This document shows, one piece after another, positions 6,266-16,047 of a stretch of 64,000 bases of DNA. The position numbers and the translations under genes were made by a program. The notes under the pieces are model-generated. The model had not been told where the DNA came from and made no database searches. It saw only the letters and a program-made list of their open reading frames with translations. The DNA is from Methanoregula sp. (GTDB lineage: Archaea; Halobacteriota; Methanomicrobia; Methanomicrobiales; Methanospirillaceae): assembly GCF_023227875.1 (NCBI RefSeq), contig NZ_JALOCH010000004.1, positions 124,001 to 188,000 on the forward strand, in the 5' to 3' direction. Within the stretch, counting starts at the first letter, position 1; each line of letters opens with the position of its first letter.

Positions 6266-9175
6266 ATGACACTCGGCGGTGAACGTGCATCAGTACAGAA
6301 TCCGTTCATCGACTATGCCGAATCGGTACAATGGGAATATATCCTAAAGGACAAGGCAACGGCACTCCGGGGCGGCACCACCGGAATTCTTTTTAAGGAA
6401 ATTTTCATCGATCAGATTATCCGGCTCAATGATTCGTTCATGACCCGCGAGCTTGCAACAGAACTCGCCAAACGGATCGGGCGCATACCTCCCACCATCG
6501 AAGGCAACCTCACCGCATGGGAATATCTCAAAGGGATAAAGACCATCTTTGTCCCAAAAGAGAACCGGGAGCGCAATGTCCGGTTCATCGACACCGATGA
6601 TATCGACACCAACACCTTCCAGATCACCGATGAGTTCTCGTTCACCAACGGCTCGAAGACGATCCGCGAGGATGTCGTCTTCCTCGTCAATGGCATCCCG
6701 GTCTTCTTTGTCGAGACCAAGGCCGCCCACAAGAAGGAAGGCATCGCCGAAGCCCTCGACCAGATCCGGCGCTACCACCGCGAATGTCCCGAGATGCTCG
6801 CCGTCCTCCAGATCTACGCGCTCACCCACATCATCCGGTATTATTACAGCGCGACCTGGAACACCTCGAAGAAGACGCTCTTCAACTGGAAGGATGAATC
6901 CGGTGGAAACTACGAGACGCTGGTCAAAACCTTCTGTGACCGGAAGTGTTTCATCACCCTGCTTACCGATGGGATCCTCTTCACCCGGCAGGATGAGGAA
7001 TTAAAGAAAGTCGTGCTCCGCCAGCACCAGATGCGGGCTGTTGACAAACTGCTCGGCCGGGCCCGGGATGCCGGAAAGAAACGCGGCCTGATCTGGCACA
7101 CACAGGGGTCAGGCAAGACCTACACGATGATCGTAGCAGCACAGAAGATCCTCAATGAGCCGGTCTTTGAGAACCCGACCGTGATCATGCTCGTGGACCG
7201 GAACGAACTCGAAACCCAGCTCTTCGGTAATCTCACCGCTGCCGGCATCGGGAATGTCGAAGTCGCGGAGAGCAAACGGGAGTTGCAGGCACTTCTGGCA
7301 TCCGATCACCGGGGTCTCATCGTCTCCATGATCCACAAGTTCGAGGGGATGCCGGAGAAGATCAATACCCGGGACACGATCTTTATTCTCGTGGACGAGG
7401 CCCACCGGACAACCACCGGCACGCTGGGCAATTACCTCATGGGAGCACTCCCGAACGCAACTTATATCGGATTCACCGGGACTCCCATCGACAAGACCGC
7501 GTACGGGCAGGGCACGTTCATCACGTTCGGCCGCGACGATCCTCCACACGGCTATCTCGACCGGTACCGCATCGCAGAGTCCATCAGTGACGGGACCACG
7601 GTTCCGCTCAATTACACGCTTGCCCCCAACGATCTGCTCGTTGACCGACGGACCCTCGAAAAAGAATTCCTTGACCTTGCCGAAACGGAAGGGATCAGCG
7701 ATGTCGCAGAACTCAACAAAGTACTGGAGAAAGCAGTCAATCTCCGGAACATGATGAAGAGCCCCGAGCGGGTGCCGAAAGTCGCGAAGTTTGTGGCAGA
7801 CCATTTCCGGCACAATGTGGAGCCCATGGGATACAAGGCGTTCCTGGTTGCCGTTGACCGGGAAGCCTGCGCACTCTACAAGAAAGAACTCGACAAACTC
7901 CTTCCCGTGGAATATTCCGAAGTCATCTACAGCCCAAATCCACGGGATGAAGGCAATGACCGCGTAGACCTCCGCACATACTATCACGCGGAAGATGAAG
8001 AGAAAAGAATCCGCAAGGCATTTAGAAATCCGGACAAAGATCCTAGGATCCTCATTGTCACGGAAAAACTTCTTACCGGGTTCGATGCCCCTGTCCTCTA
8101 CTGCATATATCTCGATAAACCGATGCGCGACCATGTCCTCCTCCAGGCGATTGCCCGCGTCAACAGGCCCTACGAAGACGCTGAAGGCCGGAAGAAACCC
8201 TCGGGATTCGTACTCGATATTGTCGGGATCTTCGATAACCTCAAAAAAGCGCTCGCGTTTGATTCCAGTGACATCGAAGGGATTGTAAATGACATCGACG
8301 TCCTCAAAACACGGTTCACCCGGCTGATGTCACAGGAAGCGCAGCAATACTTCGGGCTTGCGAAAGGAAAGAAACGGGACAAGGCGGTCGAAGCAGTACT
8401 CGAATATTTCCTGAACGAAGAAGTCCGCCTGACGTTCTACGGATTCTTCCACGAAATTTCAGACATCTATGAAATCCTCTCACCTGACGCATTCCTGAGA
8501 CCATACCTCGATGATGTGGACACACTTGCGAGAATGTACCGCATGGTCCGGGAGAACTTCGATCCCGGGATCTCTGTCGACCGCGAGTTCTCCCGTAAAG
8601 TGGCACGACTCGTCCAGGACCACACCGTAAGCAGCGAGATCGGGGCACCGGGAAGAATCTACGAGATCGACGACAAAGTTCTCAGGTATATCGAAGAACA
8701 ACCAGCCTCTGACATCGAAAAAGTGTTTAACCTGAGCAAAGGAATTACCAATCTTGTAAGAAAACATTCGGAAGAGTCCCCCTACCTCCTTTCCATCAGC
8801 GAGAAGGCGGATGCCGTGATCCAGCTCTACAAGGATCGCCAGAAAACCACGCAGGAGACTCTCGCCGAACTCAAAACGATCATCGAAGAGATCAATGCGG
8901 CCCGGCTTGAACAGGAGAAACGCAATATTCCGATGGAAGAGTTCACCATTTTCTGGCTCCTCAATAAGACCAATGTCACCGATACGGAAACGAAAGCCCA
9001 CGAGATGAAAGGGATCCTGAACCAGTATCCCCACTGGAGAGCCAGCGAACAACAGGCCCGCGATGTGAAGCAGGAGTTGTATACGATAATCCTGAAATCG
9101 GGAATCAGTGAGATCAAAGAAATCAAAAAGATCGTTGACCAGATTATGAACGTCCTCAAGCGGGCTGTAGAATGA
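6266..9175 (+). CDS. hsdR: Type I restriction enzyme R subunit HsdR
   Basis: A 969-residue motor and nuclease subunit. An N-terminal PD-(D/E)xK nuclease shows VFFVETKAAH (E-x-K). It is followed by an SF2 translocase: LIWHTQGSGKTYTM (motif I), FILVDEAHRT (motif II), YIGFTGTPI (motif III), LLTGFDAPVL and LLQAIARVNRP (motifs V and VI). The helical C-terminus should contact HsdM. Length is normal for the family. The stop overlaps the next gene by ATGA. With HsdS and an HsdM encoded elsewhere it would form the R2M2S complex. Confidence 0.96.
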   Translation: MTLGGERASVQNPFIDYAESVQWEYILKDKATALRGGTTGILFKEIFIDQIIRLNDSFMTRELATELAKRIGRIPPTIEGNLTAWEYLKGIKTIFVPKENRERNVRFIDTDDIDTNTFQITDEFSFTNGSKTIREDVVFLVNGIPVFFVETKAAHKKEGIAEALDQIRRYHRECPEMLAVLQIYALTHIIRYYYSATWNTSKKTLFNWKDESGGNYETLVKTFCDRKCFITLLTDGILFTRQDEELKKVVLRQHQMRAVDKLLGRARDAGKKRGLIWHTQGSGKTYTMIVAAQKILNEPVFENPTVIMLVDRNELETQLFGNLTAAGIGNVEVAESKRELQALLASDHRGLIVSMIHKFEGMPEKINTRDTIFILVDEAHRTTTGTLGNYLMGALPNATYIGFTGTPIDKTAYGQGTFITFGRDDPPHGYLDRYRIAESISDGTTVPLNYTLAPNDLLVDRRTLEKEFLDLAETEGISDVAELNKVLEKAVNLRNMMKSPERVPKVAKFVADHFRHNVEPMGYKAFLVAVDREACALYKKELDKLLPVEYSEVIYSPNPRDEGNDRVDLRTYYHAEDEEKRIRKAFRNPDKDPRILIVTEKLLTGFDAPVLYCIYLDKPMRDHVLLQAIARVNRPYEDAEGRKKPSGFVLDIVGIFDNLKKALAFDSSDIEGIVNDIDVLKTRFTRLMSQEAQQYFGLAKGKKRDKAVEAVLEYFLNEEVRLTFYGFFHEISDIYEILSPDAFLRPYLDDVDTLARMYRMVRENFDPGISVDREFSRKVARLVQDHTVSSEIGAPGRIYEIDDKVLRYIEEQPASDIEKVFNLSKGITNLVRKHSEESPYLLSISEKADAVIQLYKDRQKTTQETLAELKTIIEEINAARLEQEKRNIPMEEFTIFWLLNKTNVTDTETKAHEMKGILNQYPHWRASEQQARDVKQELYTIILKSGISEIKEIKKIVDQIMNVLKRAVE

Positions 9176-9435
9176 TCTCGTCGGAGTCTTTCAAGCGCTC
9201 CGTAGGAGAATGGGCTGAAATCTGCAAGGTCGAAATAAAGGAGATCCATCTTCGGAAAATGAAGACCAAGCTTGCGAGCTGTTCGAGCAGGGGCCGGCTG
9301 ACGTTCGACCGGACAATTTTACGATTACCAAAAGATGAACGAAAAAAAATCATAATCCATGAATTGTTGCATCTGAAATATCCTAACCATGGGAAGATGT
9401 TCCGGGCGCTGTTGAAGGCATATACTTCCGATTAA
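9172..9435 (+). CDS. YgjP-like (DUF45) metallopeptidase-fold protein
   Basis: An 87-residue protein with the metal site HELLHLKYPNHGKMF, matching H-E-(L/I)-x-H-x(5)-H-G-x-x-F of the YgjP/DUF45 group of M48-related proteins. It is shorter than free-standing YgjP because the N-terminal sheet is reduced. Overlaps hsdR by ATGA, so it belongs to the restriction operon; small proteins of this type are frequent partners of type I systems. Whether it is proteolytic is unknown. Confidence 0.75.
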   Translation: MISSESFKRSVGEWAEICKVEIKEIHLRKMKTKLASCSSRGRLTFDRTILRLPKDERKKIIIHELLHLKYPNHGKMFRALLKAYTSD

Positions 9436-9639
9436 CTGAATCTCCCAAGGGTCAAGACCACCATAACAGTTCTCCCCGGGCAGGACGATGCGACCTACCG
9501 CGAACTCCGGGCGGCGCATGGCACCAATGACCGCGCGCTGTTTGCAAACTTCAATGTCTTAAAAAAATGGGCTATCCCGCATCGGAAAAGACAAAGATCC
9601 CATATACTCTCCGTATTCCCCGGCCAAGTCAACCACCCA

Positions 9640-11949
9640 TCACGGGGTAACCGGCATCATTCCCGCCACCCCGGTACTACCGCCCGTAGACTCCGGCCCC
9701 CGGCACAGCGCCCCGAGCACGATCGCCGTCGCATCCTTGTCCAGGGGTTGGTTGTCGTTCCCGCATTTCGGGGAGTAGATGCAGGAGGGGCACCCGGTCT
9801 CGCACCGGCAGTCCCTCACCAGTTCATACGCACTTAAGAACAGTTGGGGGAGAATGCTGAATGCCTTCTCCGCAAGCCCGATTCCGCCTTCATACGCATC
9901 ATAGACAAAAACCACCGGTTCGCCATCCTCACCGTATGCCGGTGACGACAAACCACCGATGTCCCACCGATCGCACATCACGTGGAGGGGCATGAGCGCG
10001 ATGACCGCGTGTTCCGCCCCGTGCAGTCCACCGGCAAGGTCGAGACCGACGCCGGAGACTTTTTGTTCAATGGATTCGGGGAGGATAAACCAAAAGGCCC
10101 GTGTCCTGAACGTGAGGGCCGGGAGAGACAGGGGCTCCAGACCGATGATCGTGTCGCCCCTTTTGATCTTATAACCGGTGTACTGCTCTGTCACCTCCAC
10201 ATCACCAAACGCACACCGGACCCCGTTGACCGTCCTGGTCTCCAGCGTTTCGATAATGGAAAGGTCCACTTCCTTGAGGGGCTGGGTATAATAGTCTACA
10301 TCAGTTTCCGTCACCCGGATCGTATGCGTCTCAAGGTCCATCTCGTTCACGACAAACGTCTCGCCCTGGTGGAGCATGATCGCACCCTTGTGTGCCTCGC
10401 GGTATGCCTGGCCGAGATCAAGGGTCTCAAGCAGCCTGCCGTGGCACATCACCCGGAACGTTTCACCGGGAACACCATCGAGCCTCACGGCGTCCGCTGC
10501 ACGCCCGCGCCCGGCATATACCCAGCCGCGGGATGTCCTTCGTAAAAGGTCATTTGATTCAAGTTCAGGCAGGAGCCACGAGACAAATTCTCCAAAAAAA
10601 TCCCGGTCTGCTTCTTCCCGCAGGGGCAGTTCGGCAGCAGCGCAGAGAAGGTGCCCGGAGACGATATACGGGTTGCCGGTATCGATGATCGCGTGCTCGT
10701 GGGAGCGTTCGAAGAACTGTTCCGGGTGGTGCATGAAGTACTGGTCAAGGGGATTTGCCTGTGCAACGAGGATGGCAAGGGATTCATCCCCTTTCCTCCC
10801 GGCCCGCCCGGCCTGCTGACGGGTGGACATCATGGTGCCGGGATACCCGGAAATAATAACCGCATCCAGTGAGCCGATGTCGATGCCCAGTTCGAGGGCA
10901 TTTGTTGAAACGACTCCTTTCAGGACTCCTTCCTTGAGCTGCCGTTCGATTACCCGCCGTTCTTCCGGCAGGAAACCCGCCCGGTATGCTGAGATCGATT
11001 CCGCGAGCCGTGATGAGATCCTGCGTGCATCGTCACGCGCCCAGACCGTGACCAGCTCGGCCATCTTTCGGGATCCGGTGAAACAAAGGGTCTGGAGGTC
11101 TTCTTTGACACAGGATACAAGGAGGTCCTTTGTCTCCTGGTGCAGGGACCGTTCGCTGATACCATCATAAAACGGATTGTACAATACGAAATTTTTCCTG
11201 CCATGGGGTGAGCCATCATTATCAACAAGCGAGAACTCCAGCCCGGTGAGATGGCGGGCAAATTCGCACGGGTTTGCAAGCGTCGCCGTGGACAGGATGA
11301 AACGGGGATTCGATCCATAATGCCGGCAGAGGCGCAGGAGACGGCGTATCACAAAGGCGATATGGGACCCAAATACCCCACGATACCGGTGTGCCTCATC
11401 GATGATGATGAAATCCAGGTTTGACAGGAACGGCTGCCATTTTGCATGCCATGACAGCACCTGGTGCAGTTCATGGGGATTTGAGATGATAACCCGGGAG
11501 TGTTCACGGATCGCGGCCCTCTTTGACTGCGGGGTGTCCCCGTCATAGATGGCAGGTTTGGCGGCAATGCCGGTGAACTGAGCCATCTGTTCAAGTGTCA
11601 GGAACTGGTCGTTCGAGAGGGCCTTTGTCGGATAAAGGTAGAGTGCCCGTGCATCAGGATGGCTTTCAAGATCGCTGAAGACGGGAATGTTGAAAGCGAG
11701 GGTCTTGCCGCTCGCAGTGGACGTGGTGAGGATCACGTTCTTTCCGGCCCGCACATGGTTGATCGCTTCGCACTGGTGGGAGTAGAGCCGGATCCCTCTC
11801 TGGTCAAGATATGCCTCAAGTGATGGGGACAGGGAGGTTTCCAGCAACCCGTACCGGGCAGGTTCCGGCTCGGTCGTCTTCATATGAACGAACCGGGTCC
11901 GGTAGACCGGGTTTACGTTCAGGAGCCGGATCAGGTCAGCGACAGCCAT
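9640..11949 (-). CDS. mrfA: MrfA/YprA-like helicase with DUF1998 domain
   Basis: A 769-residue SF2 helicase: TTSTASGKTLAFNIP (motif I), FIIIDEAHRYRG (DEAH box), ILSTATLANP (motif III), VSTNALELGIDIG and RQQAGRAGRKG (motifs V and VI). The C-terminal DUF1998 region ends with the four-cysteine site CRCETGCPSCIYSPKCGN. This is the layout of Bacillus MrfA (YprA), a 3'-5' helicase in a mitomycin-C excision repair pathway. ATG 11949 overlaps the upstream exonuclease gene by 14 bases. The open frame extends upstream to 12510 but only as antisense of mrfB. Assignment to the Mrf pathway rests on domains and gene pairing. Confidence 0.88.
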   Translation of the reverse strand: MAVADLIRLLNVNPVYRTRFVHMKTTEPEPARYGLLETSLSPSLEAYLDQRGIRLYSHQCEAINHVRAGKNVILTTSTASGKTLAFNIPVFSDLESHPDARALYLYPTKALSNDQFLTLEQMAQFTGIAAKPAIYDGDTPQSKRAAIREHSRVIISNPHELHQVLSWHAKWQPFLSNLDFIIIDEAHRYRGVFGSHIAFVIRRLLRLCRHYGSNPRFILSTATLANPCEFARHLTGLEFSLVDNDGSPHGRKNFVLYNPFYDGISERSLHQETKDLLVSCVKEDLQTLCFTGSRKMAELVTVWARDDARRISSRLAESISAYRAGFLPEERRVIERQLKEGVLKGVVSTNALELGIDIGSLDAVIISGYPGTMMSTRQQAGRAGRKGDESLAILVAQANPLDQYFMHHPEQFFERSHEHAIIDTGNPYIVSGHLLCAAAELPLREEADRDFFGEFVSWLLPELESNDLLRRTSRGWVYAGRGRAADAVRLDGVPGETFRVMCHGRLLETLDLGQAYREAHKGAIMLHQGETFVVNEMDLETHTIRVTETDVDYYTQPLKEVDLSIIETLETRTVNGVRCAFGDVEVTEQYTGYKIKRGDTIIGLEPLSLPALTFRTRAFWFILPESIEQKVSGVGLDLAGGLHGAEHAVIALMPLHVMCDRWDIGGLSSPAYGEDGEPVVFVYDAYEGGIGLAEKAFSILPQLFLSAYELVRDCRCETGCPSCIYSPKCGNDNQPLDKDATAIVLGALCRGPESTGGSTGVAGMMPVTP

Positions 11950-13021
11950 AGGTCTCCCCCAGCAGGTGGAAGAAGAGGCGGGCAAGTGAGACCACATCCT
12001 GCCGGTTGTGTTCAACGATCGGGACAAGCGGCCCGATATTTCCGGAGCGGAGGTATGTTTCGTAAAATTCGGGCACCATCTGCCCCGGCACATCATCGCT
12101 CCGGCTGATCCCGAGAATCTCCCGTTCAAGCGCAGCAAGACGCAGCGAGGGGAGCTGATCTTTCCACCTGCGACGGCTGAAATGGAGGACGTCAAAGTGA
12201 GGGATCTTTGCAGGAGATCCCAGCCCATAGTATGCCAGGCGATCGACAATGTAGGGCAGATCAAATGATTTTCCATTGAAGGTGACGAGCGCCACCCGAT
12301 CACCGGAAAGGTGTCCGGCAGTTGCGATAAGGGCTGCCTGTTCCTCGGCGATGTCTCGCAGCAGGTACTGGTACACGACCAGTTTTCCGTTATCGATGAC
12401 ACCGATCCCGAAAAGGATGATAGGACGGGAAAAAAGCCCGAGAGTCTCGATATCAAGGAATACATAATCTTCCGGCTCATGGAGGCCGGCAGTCCCAAGA
12501 ACAGATACATGGGATTTGGAGTGCCGGCTGCCGATCATGTCCATGATCGCGGAGGTATTTCCATCAGATAGACATGCAAGGACCTCATGTGCACGCGATC
12601 TCAGTTTGGGATGTTCCATCAGATCCGGTATGGAATGATATCCCCGTGCATTCAGCTTCTTCCGGGTCGCTGGTCCGATGCCATGGACAAGCGTCAGGTC
12701 ACAAAGGAGATCAGTCCTGAAACAATCGGAATCCAATACAGGTCGCGATAAATCCTGGCGGGATTCCAGGGTAAAACAGGTGCCGCCACCATTGACGAGC
12801 TCTTTGCCGTGGAACTGTTCATCGATCGTCATCCCCCGGTAACGCGAGAGGAGCATTTCGAGATAGTGCCGGGCCTGTTCGTATTCGGATGAAAAAACAA
12901 ACGAGTTTGAAAAACCGGCCCCGAATGCATTCCCGTCGCGGACAATTTCATATTCCCGCATTCCCTGCATCCGCTGCTGCCAGAGTGCGCCGATTCGTGC
13001 AGGGGCGGGGAGGGCAGACAT
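11936..13021 (-). CDS. mrfB: MrfB/YprB-like RNase H-fold exonuclease
   Basis: A 361-residue protein. Residues 115-145 carry a helix-hairpin-helix LVHGIGPATRKKLNARGY. A DEDD-type exonuclease follows: YVFLDIETLGLF (D, E), VTFNGKSFDLPYIVDRL (D) and IVEHNRQDVVSLARL (H, D). In Bacillus, YprB (MrfB) is the metal-dependent exonuclease partner of MrfA in excising mitomycin adducts. Its 3' end overlaps the helicase gene by 14 bases, so the two are translated together. Family match is clear; the archaeal role is inferred. Confidence 0.85.
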   Translation of the reverse strand: MSALPAPARIGALWQQRMQGMREYEIVRDGNAFGAGFSNSFVFSSEYEQARHYLEMLLSRYRGMTIDEQFHGKELVNGGGTCFTLESRQDLSRPVLDSDCFRTDLLCDLTLVHGIGPATRKKLNARGYHSIPDLMEHPKLRSRAHEVLACLSDGNTSAIMDMIGSRHSKSHVSVLGTAGLHEPEDYVFLDIETLGLFSRPIILFGIGVIDNGKLVVYQYLLRDIAEEQAALIATAGHLSGDRVALVTFNGKSFDLPYIVDRLAYYGLGSPAKIPHFDVLHFSRRRWKDQLPSLRLAALEREILGISRSDDVPGQMVPEFYETYLRSGNIGPLVPIVEHNRQDVVSLARLFFHLLGETYGCR

Positions 13022-13224
13022 CGTATGGATAGAAAATCCCGGTACGGACGTTTAAATATCCGGGCGGGCGGGGTGAAAGTGCTAAAGAGGAGGCTATCGG
13101 TCCCCTTTGAGGATGAGACGTTTAATCTACCGGGCGATGCAATCCTTCTGGTATAAACCGGGAATAGTGTGCATGCGGGTATGACATTTTCACTGATGTC
13201 ATTACCAAGGAATCGGTGTTTCTG

Positions 13225-13992
13225 ATGAAGGTCAAAGGATTGCTGATCGATATTGACGGTGTCCTGTATGTAGGGGACCAGCCGATACAAGGGGGTCGTG
13301 AGGCCATCGAATACCTCACGGAAAATAAATATCAGTTCCGGTTTATCTCCAACACAACCCGCAAATGCCGGAAGACTATCTCCGGACAATTATCAGCAAT
13401 GGGTCTGGACATTCCCGAAGAGAGTATTTTCACACCGCCACGTGCAGCGATTGCCTACATGAAAAGCACCGGACGGGACCATTTTCATCTGCTCACGACG
13501 GGGGATGTTGACCAGGACTTTATCGATGCCGGGGTCCGGGACGATTCAGAAAAAACTGATTTTGTCATTGTTGGTGATGCCGGGGAGGCACTGACATATA
13601 GAAGCCTGAACACCGCGTTCAGGCTTCTCATTGAAGGTGCGGAATTGATCGCGCTGGAAAAAGACCGGTACTGGATGACGCGTAATGGCCTGTCACTCTC
13701 TGCAGGTCCATTCGTATCCGCACTCGAGTTCGCGACGGGAAAACAGGCCATTGTTATGGGAAAACCGTCAAAATCTTTCTTTAACCTGGCACTCAGGGAC
13801 ATGGATCTTCAGCCGGGCGAGGTGGCAATGATTGGCGATGATATTTTCACGGATGTCGGGGGTGCACAAGCGGCCGGTATAACCGGCATCCTTGTCCGGA
13901 CCGGAAAATTCCGCGAGGATATCCTGCAGGATTCAAAAGTCCGGCCTGATGCGATCATTGATTCGATTGCCCGACTGCAGGAGATCCTGTGA
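13225..13992 (+). CDS. HAD-IIA family phosphatase
   Basis: A 255-residue NagD/LHPP-like phosphatase. It has GLLIDIDGVLYVGD (motif I with both catalytic Asp), FISNTTRKC (motif II), MGKPSKSFFNLAL (motif III Lys) and MIGDDIFTDVGGAQAAG (motif IV). Such enzymes hydrolyse phosphate esters or pyrophosphate. ATG 13225 is preferred over GTG 13216 because the first strand begins there. The stop overlaps the next gene's GTG. A perfect 11-base inverted repeat (13601-13627) lies within the gene. Substrate cannot be read from sequence. Confidence 0.88.
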   Translation: MKVKGLLIDIDGVLYVGDQPIQGGREAIEYLTENKYQFRFISNTTRKCRKTISGQLSAMGLDIPEESIFTPPRAAIAYMKSTGRDHFHLLTTGDVDQDFIDAGVRDDSEKTDFVIVGDAGEALTYRSLNTAFRLLIEGAELIALEKDRYWMTRNGLSLSAGPFVSALEFATGKQAIVMGKPSKSFFNLALRDMDLQPGEVAMIGDDIFTDVGGAQAAGITGILVRTGKFREDILQDSKVRPDAIIDSIARLQEIL

Positions 13993-15029
13993 GATCCTTG
14001 AATTCCCTTTATCGTTTTATGAAATATGTGGTTTTTACCCTCTTTCTCATTGGGATCGTAGTTGTAAGTGCAAACCTTATCATTAACCAGAACACGGTCG
14101 TCCCCCCGCATATCGAACCGCAGGAGACCAACATCTCCATTCCCGCCCCGGTCCACTCCTTTCCATTCGAACAGGTAATAATATCGGTCACGAGCCCGGT
14201 TGATCCTTCGGTATATGTCGGGGCGAAGGTAGCGGATAAGGAGACCCTCATCCGGGGAAATGTATCCGAAGACGCATGGCTGGAGACCACGTACCTCTCG
14301 ATGATCGATGATCCCAGCCAGGAACAGTTCTATACCGATCTTATCCGTGACCTGAGAGTGATCCGGGACGAACATGGTCTAAACGACGATGAATATCTCG
14401 AACTGATCGCAGTATTTGTCCAGTCAGTCCGCTACGAAACAACAAGCGAGAGCCCGCCAAAATTCCCTATCGAGACCTATGTCGATAAATCCGGAGATTG
14501 TGATGACAAGAGCCTGCTCCTTGCAGGCCTTCTTTCCCGGGAGGGGTATAATGTCTCCCTGTTATCGTTTACACCGGAGTCACACATGGCAATCGGGGTT
14601 GCCTGCCCGGATGATGAATACAGGCAGACGGGATATGTATTCATTGAGACCACCAACCTCTCCTTTGTCGGAGTACCAACAGACAGCCTCCGTGAAGGCG
14701 TTACACTGTATTCTGATCCACAGGTTATTCCCGTAGGAAACGGAACGAAAACGTTCGGAAGTTGTAAGGAGTCACTCTATTTGGGTTCTATCATCAAAAC
14801 ATCCGAAATGAACGTGAAGGATCTTACCATACGGATCGATTCGCTGAAAGCCGAAATGGATGGATATTACGTGCAGCGTGATGCTCAAAAATACAACCAG
14901 CAGGTACCACTCTACAATGACCTGCAGCGCCAACGCATGCAGTACGCAGAACTCCATAATTATATTCTCAATCACCAGTACGACCGGAAGGGCACCTACC
15001 AGCATGTAAAAAACAATATACCCGGGTAA
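13989..15029 (+). CDS. Membrane-anchored transglutaminase-like protein
   Basis: A 346-residue protein with an N-terminal membrane anchor (YVVFTLFLIGIVVVSANLII) and an extracytoplasmic body. The middle has a transglutaminase/cysteine-protease-like core, DKSGDCDDKSLLLAGLL (candidate catalytic Cys), then SHMAIGV (candidate His) and FIETTN. A predicted helical region rich in Lys, Gln and Tyr closes the protein. GTG 13989 overlaps the HAD stop; ATG 14019 is an alternative start. It may act on cell-surface proteins, but whether it is an enzyme is untested. Confidence 0.7.
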   Translation: MRSLNSLYRFMKYVVFTLFLIGIVVVSANLIINQNTVVPPHIEPQETNISIPAPVHSFPFEQVIISVTSPVDPSVYVGAKVADKETLIRGNVSEDAWLETTYLSMIDDPSQEQFYTDLIRDLRVIRDEHGLNDDEYLELIAVFVQSVRYETTSESPPKFPIETYVDKSGDCDDKSLLLAGLLSREGYNVSLLSFTPESHMAIGVACPDDEYRQTGYVFIETTNLSFVGVPTDSLREGVTLYSDPQVIPVGNGTKTFGSCKESLYLGSIIKTSEMNVKDLTIRIDSLKAEMDGYYVQRDAQKYNQQVPLYNDLQRQRMQYAELHNYILNHQYDRKGTYQHVKNNIPG

Positions 15030-15044
15030 GATTCGTGGAGGGAT

Positions 15045-15959
15045 TTATTTCTCAAGCTCTTCAAGGTGTACCATTTTTGGTACAGGATACGATTCCGTTG
15101 TGCATCCATTGTCTCCTGATGCTGTCAGTCTCGCCATTGCCATATCGGAGTATTGTGCCGATATATCGATACCGATAAACCTGCGCCCGAGTTTCCATGC
15201 CACAAGGGAGGTCGTGCCTGCACCGTTGAACGGATCGAGCACCAGGTCATTTTTATAAGAGAACAGTTTCATGAGCCGCCGGGGCAGTTCTTCCGGAAAC
15301 ATTGCCGGGTGATCATAGTCTTTCATCCGCGTTTCCGGGGGAAACGACCACCTGCCCAGTACCCATTCCTTGAATTCCCCTGCCGTGATATCGATGTCTT
15401 CCCGGCGGCCGGCCTTTTTATGCGATTCCTTGTCAAAGATCTCGATGTATTCCCAGGTGTATTTGATATAGGGCATTGAAGGGGATTTCCAGCTCCCCCA
15501 GGCCGTGTATTTCGCATTGTAATTGTTCTTCTCCCAGAGTAACTCCGCCCTCCAGAGGAGGCCCAGCCCGGAAAGCTGTTGCGAAATGATGTGGTGCGTT
15601 GGTACATAATCCGAGAAGAGGGGCTGGACGTTCACCGCCATCCTGCCACCGGGCTTGAGTACGCGTTCGCATTCCCGCCAGACACGGAGGAGTTTCCCGA
15701 AATATTCATTCCACTCATGCGTATCATCCTGCGAGTCCTGGGCGTAGGAATGGCCGAAATTGTAGGGGGGGGACGTGATGATGAGATCGATACTCCGGTC
15801 AGGAATCCGGATGAGAGCTTCCTGCGCATCTCCGCATATGATCCGGTTGATGAAGGGACGGATACCTGAAGGTTCATCAGTATGCAGGTTTTTTTGTGCA
15901 TCCTGGGATCCCCGGCGAATCCTGGCTTTCCCTTCTTTATCCCCGATCTTCGGTCTCAT
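15045..15959 (-). CDS. Orphan site-specific DNA methyltransferase
   Basis: A 304-residue amino-methyltransferase of the beta class, with motif IV LIITSPPYNFGH before motif I VLDPFNGAGTTSLVAWKLGR and then FIGIDIS. The T-S-P-P-Y form occurs in N4-cytosine and some N6-adenine enzymes. No restriction enzyme is adjacent, so it is an orphan that may mark host DNA for regulation or protection from Mrr-like nucleases. ATG 15959 is chosen; GTG 15962 precedes it. Target sequence unknown. Confidence 0.88.
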   Translation of the reverse strand: MRPKIGDKEGKARIRRGSQDAQKNLHTDEPSGIRPFINRIICGDAQEALIRIPDRSIDLIITSPPYNFGHSYAQDSQDDTHEWNEYFGKLLRVWRECERVLKPGGRMAVNVQPLFSDYVPTHHIISQQLSGLGLLWRAELLWEKNNYNAKYTAWGSWKSPSMPYIKYTWEYIEIFDKESHKKAGRREDIDITAGEFKEWVLGRWSFPPETRMKDYDHPAMFPEELPRRLMKLFSYKNDLVLDPFNGAGTTSLVAWKLGRRFIGIDISAQYSDMAMARLTASGDNGCTTESYPVPKMVHLEELEK

Positions 15960-16047
15960 CACACGCTATCACATCTTACTATACCATACGATGAGTAAAA
16001 GATGCCGCATCACTGCAATAATGTCAACGAGAAAAGCGTTTAATGCA

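Noticed and set aside
7109..8134. Minus-strand frame of 341 codons
   Set aside because: Antisense within hsdR; no motif, and hsdR is intact in the other strand.
9451..9555. Possible gene remnant reading VKTTITVLPGQDDATYREL
   Set aside because: Protein-like but lacks a start, has no recognisable family and runs on only as antisense of mrfA; too weak to call a pseudogene.
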